A stretch of DNA of 64,000 bases from assembly GCF_000293885.2 (NCBI RefSeq), contig NZ_CP010945.1, forward strand, positions 1,178,001-1,242,000, given 5' to 3'. The translations under genes and the position numbers were made by a program. Below the pieces are notes generated by a model, which saw only the letters and a program-made list of their open reading frames with translations, did not search any database and was not told the DNA's origin. Below are positions 1-8,731 of this stretch, piece after piece. Numbering within the stretch: position 1 is the stretch's first letter; each line of letters opens with the position of its first letter. The stretch is from Pseudomonas fluorescens NCIMB 11764. Lineage in GTDB: Bacteria; Pseudomonadota; Gammaproteobacteria; Pseudomonadales; Pseudomonadaceae.

Positions 1-848
1 TGGGGCTCAAGTGCCCGGAGCGGGCCGAGGTCGATAACCTGACCCGCGAACAACTGGAGACGGTACGCAAGGCCTGGTACGCGCCGAACAACATGACACT
101 GATCATGGTCGGCGACCTCGACCGCTTGCTGCCGGCTTATCTGGAACGGGCCTGGGGCGCACTCCAGGCAGTTGATCCGTCCGAGCACCCGCCACTGCCG
201 CAAATCCAGGCCAGCGCGGCCCATGAGCGCACGTTGAGTCACGGCTTTGTCGGCGGCGGAGCGAAGTTGCACTGGCTGGTGCCGGAGCCGGTGCTGGAAG
301 ACCAGCATGACGAAACCTTTGACCTGCTCAAGGACTATCTGGACTGGGCGCTCTATCGCCAGTTGCGTCTGGCGCACAGTTTGTCCTACGGCCCCTCGGC
401 CGAACGCGAGGTGTTTGGCGGCGTGGGTTTCATGAGCCTCAACGCCGACCTTGAGCGCGACGATGTGCCCGAGGCCGAGCAAGTCCTGGATGAATTGAAG
501 GCTGACTTGCTCAAGAACGGACTGGACGTCGACACCTTCAACCGCCTCAAGCAGGCCGCCATCGCTCGCCAGGCCTGGGCCGTGCAAGGCAACAGCGCAC
601 TGGCCGACTACTACTGGAGCGCGCTGGGAGACTACGAGGAAGGTCGTTTCGCTAACCCGGCCAGAGAACTGCAGGGCGTGACGCTGGCAGAGGCCAACAA
701 GGCCATGCGTGAGTTGCTGTTGCAACCGGGCTATCTGCGGATCGAGAAGCCGTTGATGAGTTATGACCAGGTGATGTGGGTGGTCGCGGGGGGATTGGGG
801 CTGCTGGTGTTCGGGTTATTGGCCTGGCGTGTTTATCGCAGAAAGTAA
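1..848 (+). CDS. M16 family metallopeptidase, C-terminal part (5' end outside window)
   Basis: The frame is open from the window edge and ends at 848, giving about 281 residues of a longer protein. The sequence (VRKAWYAPNNMTLIMVGDL near the edge, then a region ending in repeated insulinase-like helices) matches the C-terminal half of M16 (pitrilysin-type) zinc peptidases. The catalytic HxxEH half would lie upstream and cannot be seen. The last about 25 residues form a membrane segment followed by RVYRRK, so the protein is probably anchored with the peptidase domain in the periplasm. That is unusual for M16 enzymes, which are mostly soluble. A REP pair follows directly. Family is fairly sure; substrate is unknown. 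Confidence 0.8.
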   Translation, partial: GLKCPERAEVDNLTREQLETVRKAWYAPNNMTLIMVGDLDRLLPAYLERAWGALQAVDPSEHPPLPQIQASAAHERTLSHGFVGGGAKLHWLVPEPVLEDQHDETFDLLKDYLDWALYRQLRLAHSLSYGPSAEREVFGGVGFMSLNADLERDDVPEAEQVLDELKADLLKNGLDVDTFNRLKQAAIARQAWAVQGNSALADYYWSALGDYEEGRFANPARELQGVTLAEANKAMRELLLQPGYLRIEKPLMSYDQVMWVVAGGLGLLVFGLLAWRVYRRK

Positions 849-856
849 CGGTTCCC

Positions 857-1024
857 CTGTGGCGAGGGAGCTTGCTCCCGTTCGGCTGCGCAGCCGCCGC
901 CTGCGTATTAGTTGAAAGAATGCGGTTTTCCGGTTTTGGGGGCGCTTCGCACCCCAGCGGGAGCAAGCTCCCCCGTCACAGTGCCGTGTTGGGTCAAACG
1001 GACGTATCCCCCTCGCCACACTGC
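857..1024. repeat. REP palindrome pair (GTGGCGAGGGAGC type)
   Basis: TGTGGCGAGGGAGCTTGCTC at the left is mirrored by GGGAGCAAGCTCCC at 958-972, with a GC-rich inner stem and a further CCTCGCCACA remnant near 1011-1020. It lies in the gap between the M16 gene and the next gene, as is usual for Pseudomonas intergenic REPs. Confidence 0.85.
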
Positions 1025-1078
1025 CCCACGGGCGGTAACCTGTCGGGGATTTTTCCCACGACTACTGTGAATCGCCGA

Positions 1079-2107
1079 ATGCCTACCCTGACCTTGTTCG
1101 TACAGCGCATCCTCGAACTGATGAAGCGCTACCCAGGGGTCATTGCGCTTGGCGGTTTCATCTCCGGGGTCGGCAGCTTCATGCTGGTCGATCGCCAGCA
1201 GGGCCTGGCGACCTGGATCACCATTATCATGGTGCTCAGCTGGATCTGGCTGATGCTGGAAAACAGCCTCACCAAGCTCTTCACCCGAATCTTCAAGCGC
1301 GAAATCCCCCAGCCGCTGCTGCGCTACGCCACGCAGATGATCCATCAGGAAAGTCTGTTTTTCGTTCTGCCTTTCTTTTTCATCACCACCACCTGGAACA
1401 GCGGCCAGTTTTTTTTCACCGGGCTGCTGTGCATCGCCGCGCTGATTTCCATTACCGACCCGCTCTACTACAAATGGCTGGCGCCCCGGCGCTGGGCGTT
1501 TCTGGCGCTGCACACCCTGACGCTGTTTGCCGCGCTGCTGACCGCCCTGCCCGTCATCCTGCACCTGACCACGTCCCAGAGTTTCAAACTGGCCCTGGGC
1601 ACAGCCGTCGTCCTGTCGTTCCCGAGCCTGGCGTCGATCTTCCCGATCCGGACGGTGCGCAACGCGCTGGCCATTCTGAGCATCACCGTCGGCATCGGCG
1701 GCGTGGGTTGGGTGTTGCGCTCATGGGTGCCGCCGGCCACGCTATGGATGACCGATGTCGCGATCAGCACCCAGATGCAGGACCGCACGCCAGGCAAAAG
1801 CCTGGAAGAAGTCAGCGCCGAGCAGATTCGTGGCGACGGTCTGTACGCCTACACGGCGATCAACGCTCCGCGCGGTCTGGACGAGCGGATTTACCATGTC
1901 TGGCAGTTCAACGGCAAGGAAGTCGATCGCATCGCACTGGACATCCATGGCGGGCGCAAGGAAGGCTATCGCGCCTGGACCCATAAGCAGAACTTCCCCG
2001 GTAACCCGGCGGGCAAGTGGCAGGTTCGGGTGCTGACCGAGGACGGTCAGTTGATCGGTGTGTTGCGCTTCAAGATCACGGACAGCACACCGATCAAAGA
2101 AAAGTAA
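1079..2107 (+). CDS. DUF5924/DUF2914 family membrane protein
   Basis: Conserved protein of about 342 residues. Several hydrophobic segments occupy roughly residues 15-250 (for example VIALGGFISGVGSFMLVD and ITIIMVLSWIWLMLEN). The last about 100 residues (HVWQFNGKEVDRI, then GKWQVRVLTEDGQLIG) match the DUF2914 domain, a predicted extracytoplasmic beta domain. The frame stays open upstream to 776, but that part runs through the REP pair, so I chose the ATG at 1079, which gives a normal N-terminus ahead of the first helix. A strong hairpin (2112-2148) follows the stop. Function is unknown. Confidence 0.8.
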   Translation: MPTLTLFVQRILELMKRYPGVIALGGFISGVGSFMLVDRQQGLATWITIIMVLSWIWLMLENSLTKLFTRIFKREIPQPLLRYATQMIHQESLFFVLPFFFITTTWNSGQFFFTGLLCIAALISITDPLYYKWLAPRRWAFLALHTLTLFAALLTALPVILHLTTSQSFKLALGTAVVLSFPSLASIFPIRTVRNALAILSITVGIGGVGWVLRSWVPPATLWMTDVAISTQMQDRTPGKSLEEVSAEQIRGDGLYAYTAINAPRGLDERIYHVWQFNGKEVDRIALDIHGGRKEGYRAWTHKQNFPGNPAGKWQVRVLTEDGQLIGVLRFKITDSTPIKEK

Positions 2108-2111
2108 TGCG

Positions 2112-2148
2112 GTTCGTGCTATTACGTAACTCTGCGTAATAGCCGAAC
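2112..2148 (+). terminator. Strong intergenic hairpin, possible terminator or processing site
   Basis: GTTCG-T-GCTATTACG (2112-2126) pairs with CGTAATAGC-CGAAC (2135-2148), leaving one bulged T and an 8-base loop. No U-run follows, so simple intrinsic termination is uncertain. It ends 13 bases before the start of the Mla-type operon. Confidence 0.5.
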
Positions 2149-2161
2149 AAGCACGGAGCTT

Positions 2162-3310
2162 ATGACCAGCAGCACAATGCCCGGCAGTGCCTCACTGGAC
2201 ACCTCGCACACCCCTGCGCAATTGCACGTCACGGGTGACTGGACGCTTGCCCATTACGCTGACCTCAAGAGTTTGAGCGAAAAGCTCCGCGGGCAATACG
2301 ACGACAGCACCCACATCGACCTCAACAGCCTCGGCGCGCTCGACACCGCCGGCGCATCGTTGTTGGTGGAGTTGCTCGGGTCGGACCGCCTGGGCAAATC
2401 CGCCGAACATCCCGACTGCACGTTGTCCGTCGCCGATCGTGCCCTGTTGCAGACTGTTTATTGCTCGATGACCGACTTCTGCGTGCCGATCAAGGAGCCG
2501 GAAATCGGCGTCGGCATTCAGCTGCTGACGCGCATTGGCCGCGCGGTAGACGCCATCTGGCAAGACACCCTGCAACTGCTGGGCTTCGTCGGCCTGATCC
2601 TGGAAACCATCACCCGCAACCTGTTGCGCCCCAAACGCTGGCGCATCACGCCAATGATTGCGCACATCGAACAGACTGGCCTCGACGCCGCCCCCATCGT
2701 TGCCTTGCTGACGTTTCTGGTGGGCGCCGTCGTCGCGTTTCTCGGGGCGACGGTGCTGAAGAGTTTCGGTGCGAGCATCTTCACCGTGGACCTTGTGGCG
2801 TTCTCCTTTCTGCGGGAATTCGGCGTGCTGCTCACCGCCATCCTGATGGCCGGTCGAACCGCAAGTGCCTTCACCGCGCAGATCGGCTCGATGAAGGCCA
2901 ACGAAGAGATCGATGCCATTCGCACCTTGGGCCTCGATCCGATGGAGTTGCTGGTGGTGCCGCGCGTGCTCGCGCTGCTGGTGGCGCTGCCGATGCTGAC
3001 CTTTCTGGCGATGCTCTCGGGGATTGTCGGCGGCGGTGTGGTGTGCGCCGTGGCGCTGGATATCTCGCCGGCCATGTTCCTCTCGCTGCTGCAAACCGAC
3101 ATCGGCGTTCAGCATTTTCTGGTCGGTCTCGTCAAAGCGCCAATCTTTGCGTTCCTCATCGCCGCCATTGGTTGCCTTGAAGGCTTCAAGGTCAGCGGCA
3201 GTGCTGAATCTGTGGGTGCGCACACCACGTCGAGTGTGGTGCAGTCGATTTTCGTGGTGATCGTGCTCGACGCCGTGGCCGCGCTGTTTTTCATGGAGAT
3301 GGGCTGGTGA
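2162..3310 (+). CDS. STAS-MlaE fusion, lipid ABC transporter permease
   Basis: 382 residues. Residues about 1-115 form a STAS-like domain (IDLNSLGALDTAGASLL is typical), and about 140-382 form an MlaE/YrbE permease with the characteristic EIDAIRTLGLDPMELLVVPR segment. MlaE-type permeases move phospholipids or other hydrophobic molecules between the inner and outer membranes together with an MlaF-type ATPase and an MCE protein. In E. coli the STAS subunit (MlaB) is separate; here it is fused to the N-terminus of the permease. First gene of a four-gene operon: its stop overlaps the next gene by 4 bases. A GGAGC motif precedes the ATG. Substrate not determined. Confidence 0.92.
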   Translation: MTSSTMPGSASLDTSHTPAQLHVTGDWTLAHYADLKSLSEKLRGQYDDSTHIDLNSLGALDTAGASLLVELLGSDRLGKSAEHPDCTLSVADRALLQTVYCSMTDFCVPIKEPEIGVGIQLLTRIGRAVDAIWQDTLQLLGFVGLILETITRNLLRPKRWRITPMIAHIEQTGLDAAPIVALLTFLVGAVVAFLGATVLKSFGASIFTVDLVAFSFLREFGVLLTAILMAGRTASAFTAQIGSMKANEEIDAIRTLGLDPMELLVVPRVLALLVALPMLTFLAMLSGIVGGGVVCAVALDISPAMFLSLLQTDIGVQHFLVGLVKAPIFAFLIAAIGCLEGFKVSGSAESVGAHTTSSVVQSIFVVIVLDAVAALFFMEMGW

Positions 3311-4110
3311 GTCGTCTACCCCGAGCGCCCTCCGAGGCGGTGATCGAAGTCCGAGGGCTGTGCAATCGTTTTGGCCGTCAGAGCGTGCACGAGAACCTCG
3401 ACCTGGATCTGTACAAGGGCGAAATCCTGGCCGTGGTCGGAGGTTCCGGCAGCGGTAAATCGGTACTGTTGCGCAGCATTGTCGGCTTGCGCCAGCCCAG
3501 CGAAGGGGTGGTGAAGGTGTTCGGCAAGAACCTTCCGACGCTGTCCGAACACGAGCGTTCGATGGTCGAGCGGCGCTTCGGTGTACTGTTCCAGAAAGGC
3601 GCCCTGTTCTCTTCGCTGACCGTGACCGAAAACGTCGCCCTGCCGCTGATCGAACACGCGGGCCTGAGCCGCAACGATGCCGAACACCTGGCGGCGGTCA
3701 AACTGGCGTTGGCCGGGTTGCCGCTATCGGCCGCTGACAAGTACCCCGCTTCGCTGTCCGGCGGGATGATCAAGCGCGCGGCACTGGCCCGGGCGTTGGC
3801 ACTGGACCCGGACATCCTGTTTCTCGACGAACCCACCGCCGGCCTCGACCCGATCGGCGCGGCGGCCTTCGATCAGTTGATCCTGACCCTGCGCGATGCG
3901 TTGGGTTTGAGTGTGTTTCTGGTGACCCATGACCTCGACACGCTCTACACCATCACCGATCGGGTGGCGGTGCTGGCGCAGAAGAAAGTGCTGGTGGCGG
4001 ACGCCATCGACAAGGTCTCGGAAACCGACGACCCGTGGATTCACGAATACTTCCATGGCCCTCGCGGCCGCGCGGCGCTGACGGCCGCCCAACAGTTGAA
4101 TGAGGTCTGA
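3307..4110 (+). CDS. MlaF-type ABC transporter ATP-binding protein
   Basis: 267 residues with Walker A GGSGSGKS, signature LSGGMIKRAALARALA and Walker B DILFLDEPTAGLD, followed by the switch histidine in VTHDLD. The LSGGM signature and the family resemblance place it with MlaF, the ATPase of MCE lipid transporters. Starts with GTG inside the end of the permease gene and is followed 1 base later by the MCE gene, so the subunits are translationally coupled. Confidence 0.92.
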   Translation: MSRLPRAPSEAVIEVRGLCNRFGRQSVHENLDLDLYKGEILAVVGGSGSGKSVLLRSIVGLRQPSEGVVKVFGKNLPTLSEHERSMVERRFGVLFQKGALFSSLTVTENVALPLIEHAGLSRNDAEHLAAVKLALAGLPLSAADKYPASLSGGMIKRAALARALALDPDILFLDEPTAGLDPIGAAAFDQLILTLRDALGLSVFLVTHDLDTLYTITDRVAVLAQKKVLVADAIDKVSETDDPWIHEYFHGPRGRAALTAAQQLNEV

Positions 4111-4111
4111 C

Positions 4112-5050
4112 ATGGAAACCCGAGCCCATCATGTATTGATTGGCCTGTTCACCGTGATTGTGGTGGCGGGCGCCCTGCTCTTCGGCTTGTGGCTGGCCAA
4201 GTCCAGCGTCGACACCGAGTTCAAGGATTACGAAATCGTCTTCAACGAGGCGGTCAGCGGCCTGTCCAAGGGCAGCGCGGTGCAGTACAGCGGGATCAAG
4301 GTCGGCGACGTGGTGACGTTGCGCCTGGACCCGAAAGACCCGCGCCGGGTGTTGGCCCGGATTCGCCTGGGCGGTGATACGCCGATCAAGGAAGACACCC
4401 AGGCCAAACTGGCGCTGACCGGGATCACCGGAACGTCGATTATCCAGCTCAGTGGCGGTACGCCGCAAAGCCCGACGCTCAAGGGCAAGGGCGGTGATCT
4501 GCCGACGATCGTCGCATCGCCCTCACCTATCGCCCGGCTGCTCAACGACAGCAACGATTTGATGGCTGGCGTGAACGTCTTGATGCACAACGCCAATCAG
4601 ATGTTTTCCGCGGAGAACGTCGAGCGCATCAGCAAGACCCTCGAACACCTGGAACAAACCACCGGCACCATCGCCGATCAGCGCGGCGACATCCGTCAGG
4701 CAATGCAGCAACTGGCGTCGGTCGGCAAGCAGGCCGGTGCGATGCTGGAGCAGACGTCGGCGCTGATGCGCAACGCCAACGGTTTGCTCAACGATCAAGG
4801 CAAGCAGATGTTCGGCAGCGCCGAGCAGGCGATGAAGTCGCTGGAGCAAAGCAGCGCGACGATCAATACGTTGCTGACCCGGAATCAGGATTCCCTCAAC
4901 AGCGGCATGCAAGGCCTCAACGGACTGGCCCCGGCGGTGCGCGAGTTGCGCGATACCTTGACGTCGTTGCGGGCGATTTCCCAGCGTCTGGAAGCCAACC
5001 CCAGCGGTTATCTGCTGGGCAATGACAAGAACAAGGAGTTCACGCCATGA
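4112..5050 (+). CDS. MlaD family MCE domain protein
   Basis: 312 residues. One N-terminal membrane segment (VLIGLFTVIVVAGALLFGLWL) is followed by an MCE domain at about residues 38-115 (VSGLSKGSAVQYSGIKVGDV is the hallmark), then a long helical tail rich in Gln, Ala and Ser with coiled-coil character. MCE proteins form hexameric rings or tubes that carry lipid across the periplasm. I chose the ATG at 4112 rather than upstream codons because it follows the ATPase stop directly. It overlaps the downstream lipoprotein gene by 4 bases. Confidence 0.92.
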   Translation: METRAHHVLIGLFTVIVVAGALLFGLWLAKSSVDTEFKDYEIVFNEAVSGLSKGSAVQYSGIKVGDVVTLRLDPKDPRRVLARIRLGGDTPIKEDTQAKLALTGITGTSIIQLSGGTPQSPTLKGKGGDLPTIVASPSPIARLLNDSNDLMAGVNVLMHNANQMFSAENVERISKTLEHLEQTTGTIADQRGDIRQAMQQLASVGKQAGAMLEQTSALMRNANGLLNDQGKQMFGSAEQAMKSLEQSSATINTLLTRNQDSLNSGMQGLNGLAPAVRELRDTLTSLRAISQRLEANPSGYLLGNDKNKEFTP

Positions 5051-5670
5051 AGCTGACTCACATCGCCCTCCTCGGCGCTTTTGCGCTGACCAGCGCCTGC
5101 TCGATCCTTCCCACGTCCGAGCCGTCTGATGTGTATCGGTTGCCTTCGGCCCAGAGCGTTTCTCCCAGCCACGGCACACCGCAGCGCTGGTCCCTGCGCC
5201 TGACCAAACTGCAGGCCAGCGAGGCGTTGAACAGTCCGCAGATTGCCGTGATTCCTCAAGGCGACCTGATCAGCAGCTACAAGGCTTCCCGCTGGAGCGA
5301 CCCGGCGCCGGTACTGCTGCGCAATCGTCTGCTGGATGGTTTTCAGCGTGACGGTCGGGTGGCGTTGCTGAGCACCGACGACAGCAATTTCCAGGCGGAC
5401 CTGGAGTTGGGCGGGAGTTTGCAGGCGTTCCAGACTGAATACCAAGGCACCACGGCGAGTGTCGTAGTGCGTCTGGATGCGTTGTTGGTGCGCGGTTATG
5501 ACCAGCGCATCCTCGCCAGCCGCCGCTTTGAAGTGAGTCAGCCGCTGAGCGATGTGAAGGTGCCAGCGGTGGTGGCCGGGTTTGGCCAGGCGAGTGATCA
5601 GTTGACGGCACAAGTCGTCAGCTGGGCGGTGGAGCAAGGACAGAAAGTCGCACCGCCTCCCCGCCCTTGA
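5047..5670 (+). CDS. ABC-type transport auxiliary lipoprotein (PqiC-like)
   Basis: 207 residues with a lipoprotein signal peptide ending in the lipobox LTSAC. The body matches the PqiC/DUF330 auxiliary lipoprotein family, including YRLPSAQS near the N-terminus and the VSWAVEQ motif near the C-terminus. These outer-membrane lipoproteins pair with MCE proteins. It closes the operon; a perfect REP hairpin 16 bases after the stop may act as its terminator. The four genes together encode a complete MCE transport system. Confidence 0.9.
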   Translation: MKLTHIALLGAFALTSACSILPTSEPSDVYRLPSAQSVSPSHGTPQRWSLRLTKLQASEALNSPQIAVIPQGDLISSYKASRWSDPAPVLLRNRLLDGFQRDGRVALLSTDDSNFQADLELGGSLQAFQTEYQGTTASVVVRLDALLVRGYDQRILASRRFEVSQPLSDVKVPAVVAGFGQASDQLTAQVVSWAVEQGQKVAPPPRP

Positions 5671-5686
5671 ATACACTCAGGGCCTT

Positions 5687-5736
5687 TGTGGCGAGGGAGC
5701 AAGCTCCCTCGCCACACAAGCCCGCTCCCACAGGGG
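5687..5736. repeat. REP palindrome between convergent genes
   Basis: TGTGGCGAGGGAGC is followed at once by its reverse complement GCTCCCTCGCCACA (5687-5716), then a GCCCGCTCCCACAGG half of the second REP type. It separates the PqiC-like gene from the convergent membrane-protein gene and could stop transcription from both sides. Confidence 0.85.
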
Positions 5737-5744
5737 ATGTGTGC

Positions 5745-6974
5745 TTAACCGAAGAACCAGTAGCAAACCCCGATTGCGCCCAGCACCCCGGCGAACTCCG
5801 CCAGCAATGCACACCCCACCGCATGCCGTGCCCGCTGGATCCCCACGGCGCCGAAATACACCGCCAGCACATAAAACGTCGTTTCCGTACTGCCCTGAAC
5901 CGTCGCCGCGACCAACGCCGGGAAGCTGTCTACCCCGGACGTCTTCATGGTTTCGATCAACATCGCCCGGGCCGCGCTGCCTGAGAACGGCTTGACCATC
6001 GCCGTCGGCAACGCATCGACGAAGCGCGTGTCCCAACCGGCCCACTCCACCAGATGACGAATCCCGTCGAGACCAAAGTCCAGCGCCCCGGACGCGCGCA
6101 GCACGCCCACCGCGCACAGCATCGCCACCAGGTACGGCAGCAGATTCCTGGCCACGTCGAAGCCTTCTTTCGCACCTTCGACGAACGCCTCGTAAACCTT
6201 CACCTTGCGCAGCGCGCCGATCACCAGGAACAGCATGATCAGCCCGAACAGCGTCACGTTGCCGAGGATCGAGGACAAGCCGGCCAGAGCGGTCGCCGAG
6301 AGCGTACCCAGCAACGCCATGAAGCCGCCGAGGGCGAGGGCGCCGGGGATCAGATAGGCGAGCACCACCGGGTCCCACAGGCGCAGGCGCTGCATGAACG
6401 CCACCGACAGCAATCCCACCAGCGTCGAACAACTGGTGGCGAGCAGGATCGGCAGGAACACCAGCGTCGGATCCGGCGCGCCTTGCTGGGCGCGGTACAT
6501 GAAGATCGTCACCGGCAGCAGGGTCAGGGAGGAGGCATTGAGTACCAGGAACAGGATCTGCGCGTTGCTGGCAATGGTGTCGCTGGGGTTGAGCTCTTGC
6601 AGCGCCTTCATGGCTTTAAGGCCGATCGGGGTGGCGGCGTTGTCCAGGCCCAGGCCGTTGGCGGCGAAGTTCAGGGTGATCAGGCCGATGGCCGGATGAC
6701 CGGCCGGCACTTCCGGCATCAGGCGCAGGAACAACGGGCCCAGCGCCTTCGCCAGCCATTCGACGATCCCGGCCTTCTCGGCGATGCGCAGAAAACCCAG
6801 CCAGAGGGTCAGGGTGCCGAACAGCAGGACCATGACCTCGACCGACAACTTGGCCATGGCGAAAATGCTTTCCACCATCGCCGCGAAGATCCCGGCGTTG
6901 CCCCCGATCAGCCATTGCGCCAACGCCGAAACGGCCGCCACGATGAAGAAGCCAAGCCACAGGCCATTGAGCAT
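5745..6974 (-). CDS. Nucleoside-recognition (Gate) domain membrane protein, SpmA/SpmB-like
   Basis: 409 residues and very hydrophobic, with about ten predicted membrane segments. It contains two Gate-like halves: the first around LITLNFAANGLGLDNAATPIG, the second around PTAMVKPFSGSAARAM, resembling SpmA and SpmB of Bacillus joined in one polypeptide. Non-sporulating bacteria carry these fused forms. The transport or structural role is unknown, and the nucleoside link is only a family name. Transcribed alone, downstream of gltP on the same strand, with a probable terminator between them. Confidence 0.8.
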   Translation of the reverse strand: MLNGLWLGFFIVAAVSALAQWLIGGNAGIFAAMVESIFAMAKLSVEVMVLLFGTLTLWLGFLRIAEKAGIVEWLAKALGPLFLRLMPEVPAGHPAIGLITLNFAANGLGLDNAATPIGLKAMKALQELNPSDTIASNAQILFLVLNASSLTLLPVTIFMYRAQQGAPDPTLVFLPILLATSCSTLVGLLSVAFMQRLRLWDPVVLAYLIPGALALGGFMALLGTLSATALAGLSSILGNVTLFGLIMLFLVIGALRKVKVYEAFVEGAKEGFDVARNLLPYLVAMLCAVGVLRASGALDFGLDGIRHLVEWAGWDTRFVDALPTAMVKPFSGSAARAMLIETMKTSGVDSFPALVAATVQGSTETTFYVLAVYFGAVGIQRARHAVGCALLAEFAGVLGAIGVCYWFFG

Positions 6975-7030
6975 CAGTTGAATCCCCCGAAGAATGTGGC
7001 GAATGATAGCGGGGTCACCAGAAACGACAA

Positions 7031-7050
7031 ACCCCGGATTTCTCCGGGGT
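7031..7050 (-). terminator. Probable terminator of gltP
   Basis: On the reverse strand ACCCCGGA-GAAA-TCCGGGGT forms a perfect 8-bp stem with a GAAA tetraloop followed by TTTG. It lies about 150 bases after the gltP stop and before the next reverse-strand gene. Confidence 0.55.
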
Positions 7051-7076
7051 CTGTTCGTGCGGCTTGCTCAGGTCAC

Positions 7077-7166
7077 TGTGGGAGCCAGCCTGCTGGCGAT
7101 AAGGCCGGCACGTTCAACATCTCTGTTGTCTGATGCACCGGTATCGCCGACGGCCTGGCTCCTACA
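7077..7166. repeat. REP-like inverted pair
   Basis: GTGGGAGCCAGCCTGCTGGC at 7078-7097 faces GCCGACGGCCTGGCTCC, ending near 7162. This is a diverged relative of the GTGGGAGC REP type, found between the gltP stop and its terminator. Confidence 0.65.
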
Positions 7167-7195
7167 TAAAAGCCAGACTCCACAGGGTTCAGCTA

Positions 7196-8527
7196 TCAGT
7201 TGTGGGAGGTTTCACCGGCCGGCAGTTTTTCCTTGCTGCGCCAGTGCGGCAGCGAGTTCCAGTAGCGCTGCCCTTTGGCATCGTCGTACATGCCTTCCCA
7301 GCGGGAGATGACCAATACAGCCAGGGCGTTGCCGATCACGTTCAGTGCGGTACGCGCCATGTCCATGATGCGGTCGACACCGGCGATGAACGCCAGGCCT
7401 TCCAGCGGAATACCCACGCTGCCCAGGGTCGCCAGCAGCACCACGAAGGACACACCCGGAACACCGGCGATGCCTTTGGAGGTGACCATCAGCGTCAGCA
7501 CCAGCAGCAATTGCTGGCTGATCGACAGGTCGATGCCGTAGAGCTGGGCAATGAAGATTGCCGCGATGCTCTGATAAAGCGTCGAACCGTCGAGGTTGAA
7601 CGAGTAACCGGTCGGCACCACGAAGCTGCAAATGGCTTTCGGCGCGCCGTAGGCTTCCATCTTCTCGATCACACGCGGCAGCACGGTTTCGGAGGAGGCG
7701 GTGGAGTAGGCCAGCACCAGCTCATCCTTGAAGATGCGCATCAGTTTGATCACCGAGAAGCCGAACAGGCGAGCGATCAGGCCCAGCACCATGAAGGCGA
7801 AGAAGGCGATAGCGAAGTAAACCAGGATCACCAGTTTGGCCAGCGGCAGCAGGGAAGCGAAGCCGAAGTTGGCGACGGTCACTGCGATCAGTGCGAAAAC
7901 GCCGATCGGGGCGTAGTTCATGATCATGTGGGTGACCTTGAACATGCTTTCCGAAACGCCCTGGAACATTGTCACCAGCGGGTCGCGCAACTCGGGCTTG
8001 AGACTCGACAGACCGAGGCCGAACAGCACGGAGAAGAAGATGATCGGCAGCATTTCACCGCGAGCGATGGCGGCGAAGATGTTCGACGGGATCAGGTTGA
8101 GGATGGTTTCGATGAACGCGTGTTCATGCTGTACCTCGGCCGCCGTGGCCTGATACTTGGAAATATCCACGGTACCGAGGGTGCTCATGTCGATGCCGGC
8201 GCCCGGATGGAACACATTGGCCAACACCAGACCGACAACGATAGCGATCGTGGTAACGATCTCGAAGTAGATGATGGTCTTCAGGCCGATGCTGCCGAGT
8301 TTCTTCGCGTCACCGACACCCGCGATACCGACGATCAGCGAGGAGATCACGATCGGGATCACAATCATCTTGATCAGACGGATAAAGATATCGCCTGCCG
8401 GTTGCAGGACGTTGCCAATCCACCAGGCCTTCTCGGCACTGAAATGGTTAAGCAGCGCACCGATTGCAATCCCCAATACCAGACCGATGAGGATCTGCCA
8501 GGCGAGGCTGAGCTTTGCCTTCTTCAT
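7196..8527 (-). CDS. gltP: Glutamate/aspartate:proton symporter GltP
   Basis: 443 residues. Inner-membrane carrier of the dicarboxylate/amino acid:cation symporter (DAACS) family, which takes up glutamate and aspartate with protons. The match to E. coli GltP is close along the whole length: MIVIPIVISSLIVGIAGVGD, the serine-rich AYSTASSETVLPR re-entrant loop, VVPTGYSFNLDGSTLYQS and VTSKGIAGVPGVSF. The start at 8527 (MKKAKLSLAWQ) is preceded by AAGGG and aligns with E. coli GltP; the frame is open further upstream but without a better site. The upstream 715-bp gap contains a palindrome (8717-8731) that may be an operator. Confidence 0.95.
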   Translation of the reverse strand: MKKAKLSLAWQILIGLVLGIAIGALLNHFSAEKAWWIGNVLQPAGDIFIRLIKMIVIPIVISSLIVGIAGVGDAKKLGSIGLKTIIYFEIVTTIAIVVGLVLANVFHPGAGIDMSTLGTVDISKYQATAAEVQHEHAFIETILNLIPSNIFAAIARGEMLPIIFFSVLFGLGLSSLKPELRDPLVTMFQGVSESMFKVTHMIMNYAPIGVFALIAVTVANFGFASLLPLAKLVILVYFAIAFFAFMVLGLIARLFGFSVIKLMRIFKDELVLAYSTASSETVLPRVIEKMEAYGAPKAICSFVVPTGYSFNLDGSTLYQSIAAIFIAQLYGIDLSISQQLLLVLTLMVTSKGIAGVPGVSFVVLLATLGSVGIPLEGLAFIAGVDRIMDMARTALNVIGNALAVLVISRWEGMYDDAKGQRYWNSLPHWRSKEKLPAGETSHN

Positions 8528-8716
8528 ATCTTTACCCTTACTTGCGTTTGACTCGGGCAGATGCAGGAACTGGAACGCTTGTGGCGAAAAAGTCTTGAGC
8601 ATCTGCCCCCGTATAAGGTGCCCCGGAGCGATTATTCATGGCTCTCTGGCAGGCGAAAAAAGGCGCAACTATTCCGATGCAAGGAAGCGACGTCTAATGC
8701 CGTAAACGCCTACCCT

Positions 8717-8731
8717 ATGCCGAATCGGCAT
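8717..8731. promoter_or_regulatory. 15-bp palindrome upstream of gltP, possible operator
   Basis: ATGCCGA-A-TCGGCAT is a perfect 7-bp inverted repeat about 190 bases before the gltP start. On the forward strand it is followed by GAGG and seven Ts, so a forward-strand terminator is an alternative reading. The binding protein is unknown. Confidence 0.4.

Noticed and set aside
776..1078. N-terminal extension of the DUF5924 protein back to 776
   Set aside because: The extension would overlap the M16 gene end and translate the REP pair; the ATG at 1079 fits the protein's membrane topology.
7133..8551. A 472-codon open frame antisense to gltP
   Set aside because: It has the same shadow composition (His, Gln, Asp, Arg) and no recognisable motif; gltP is certain on the other strand.
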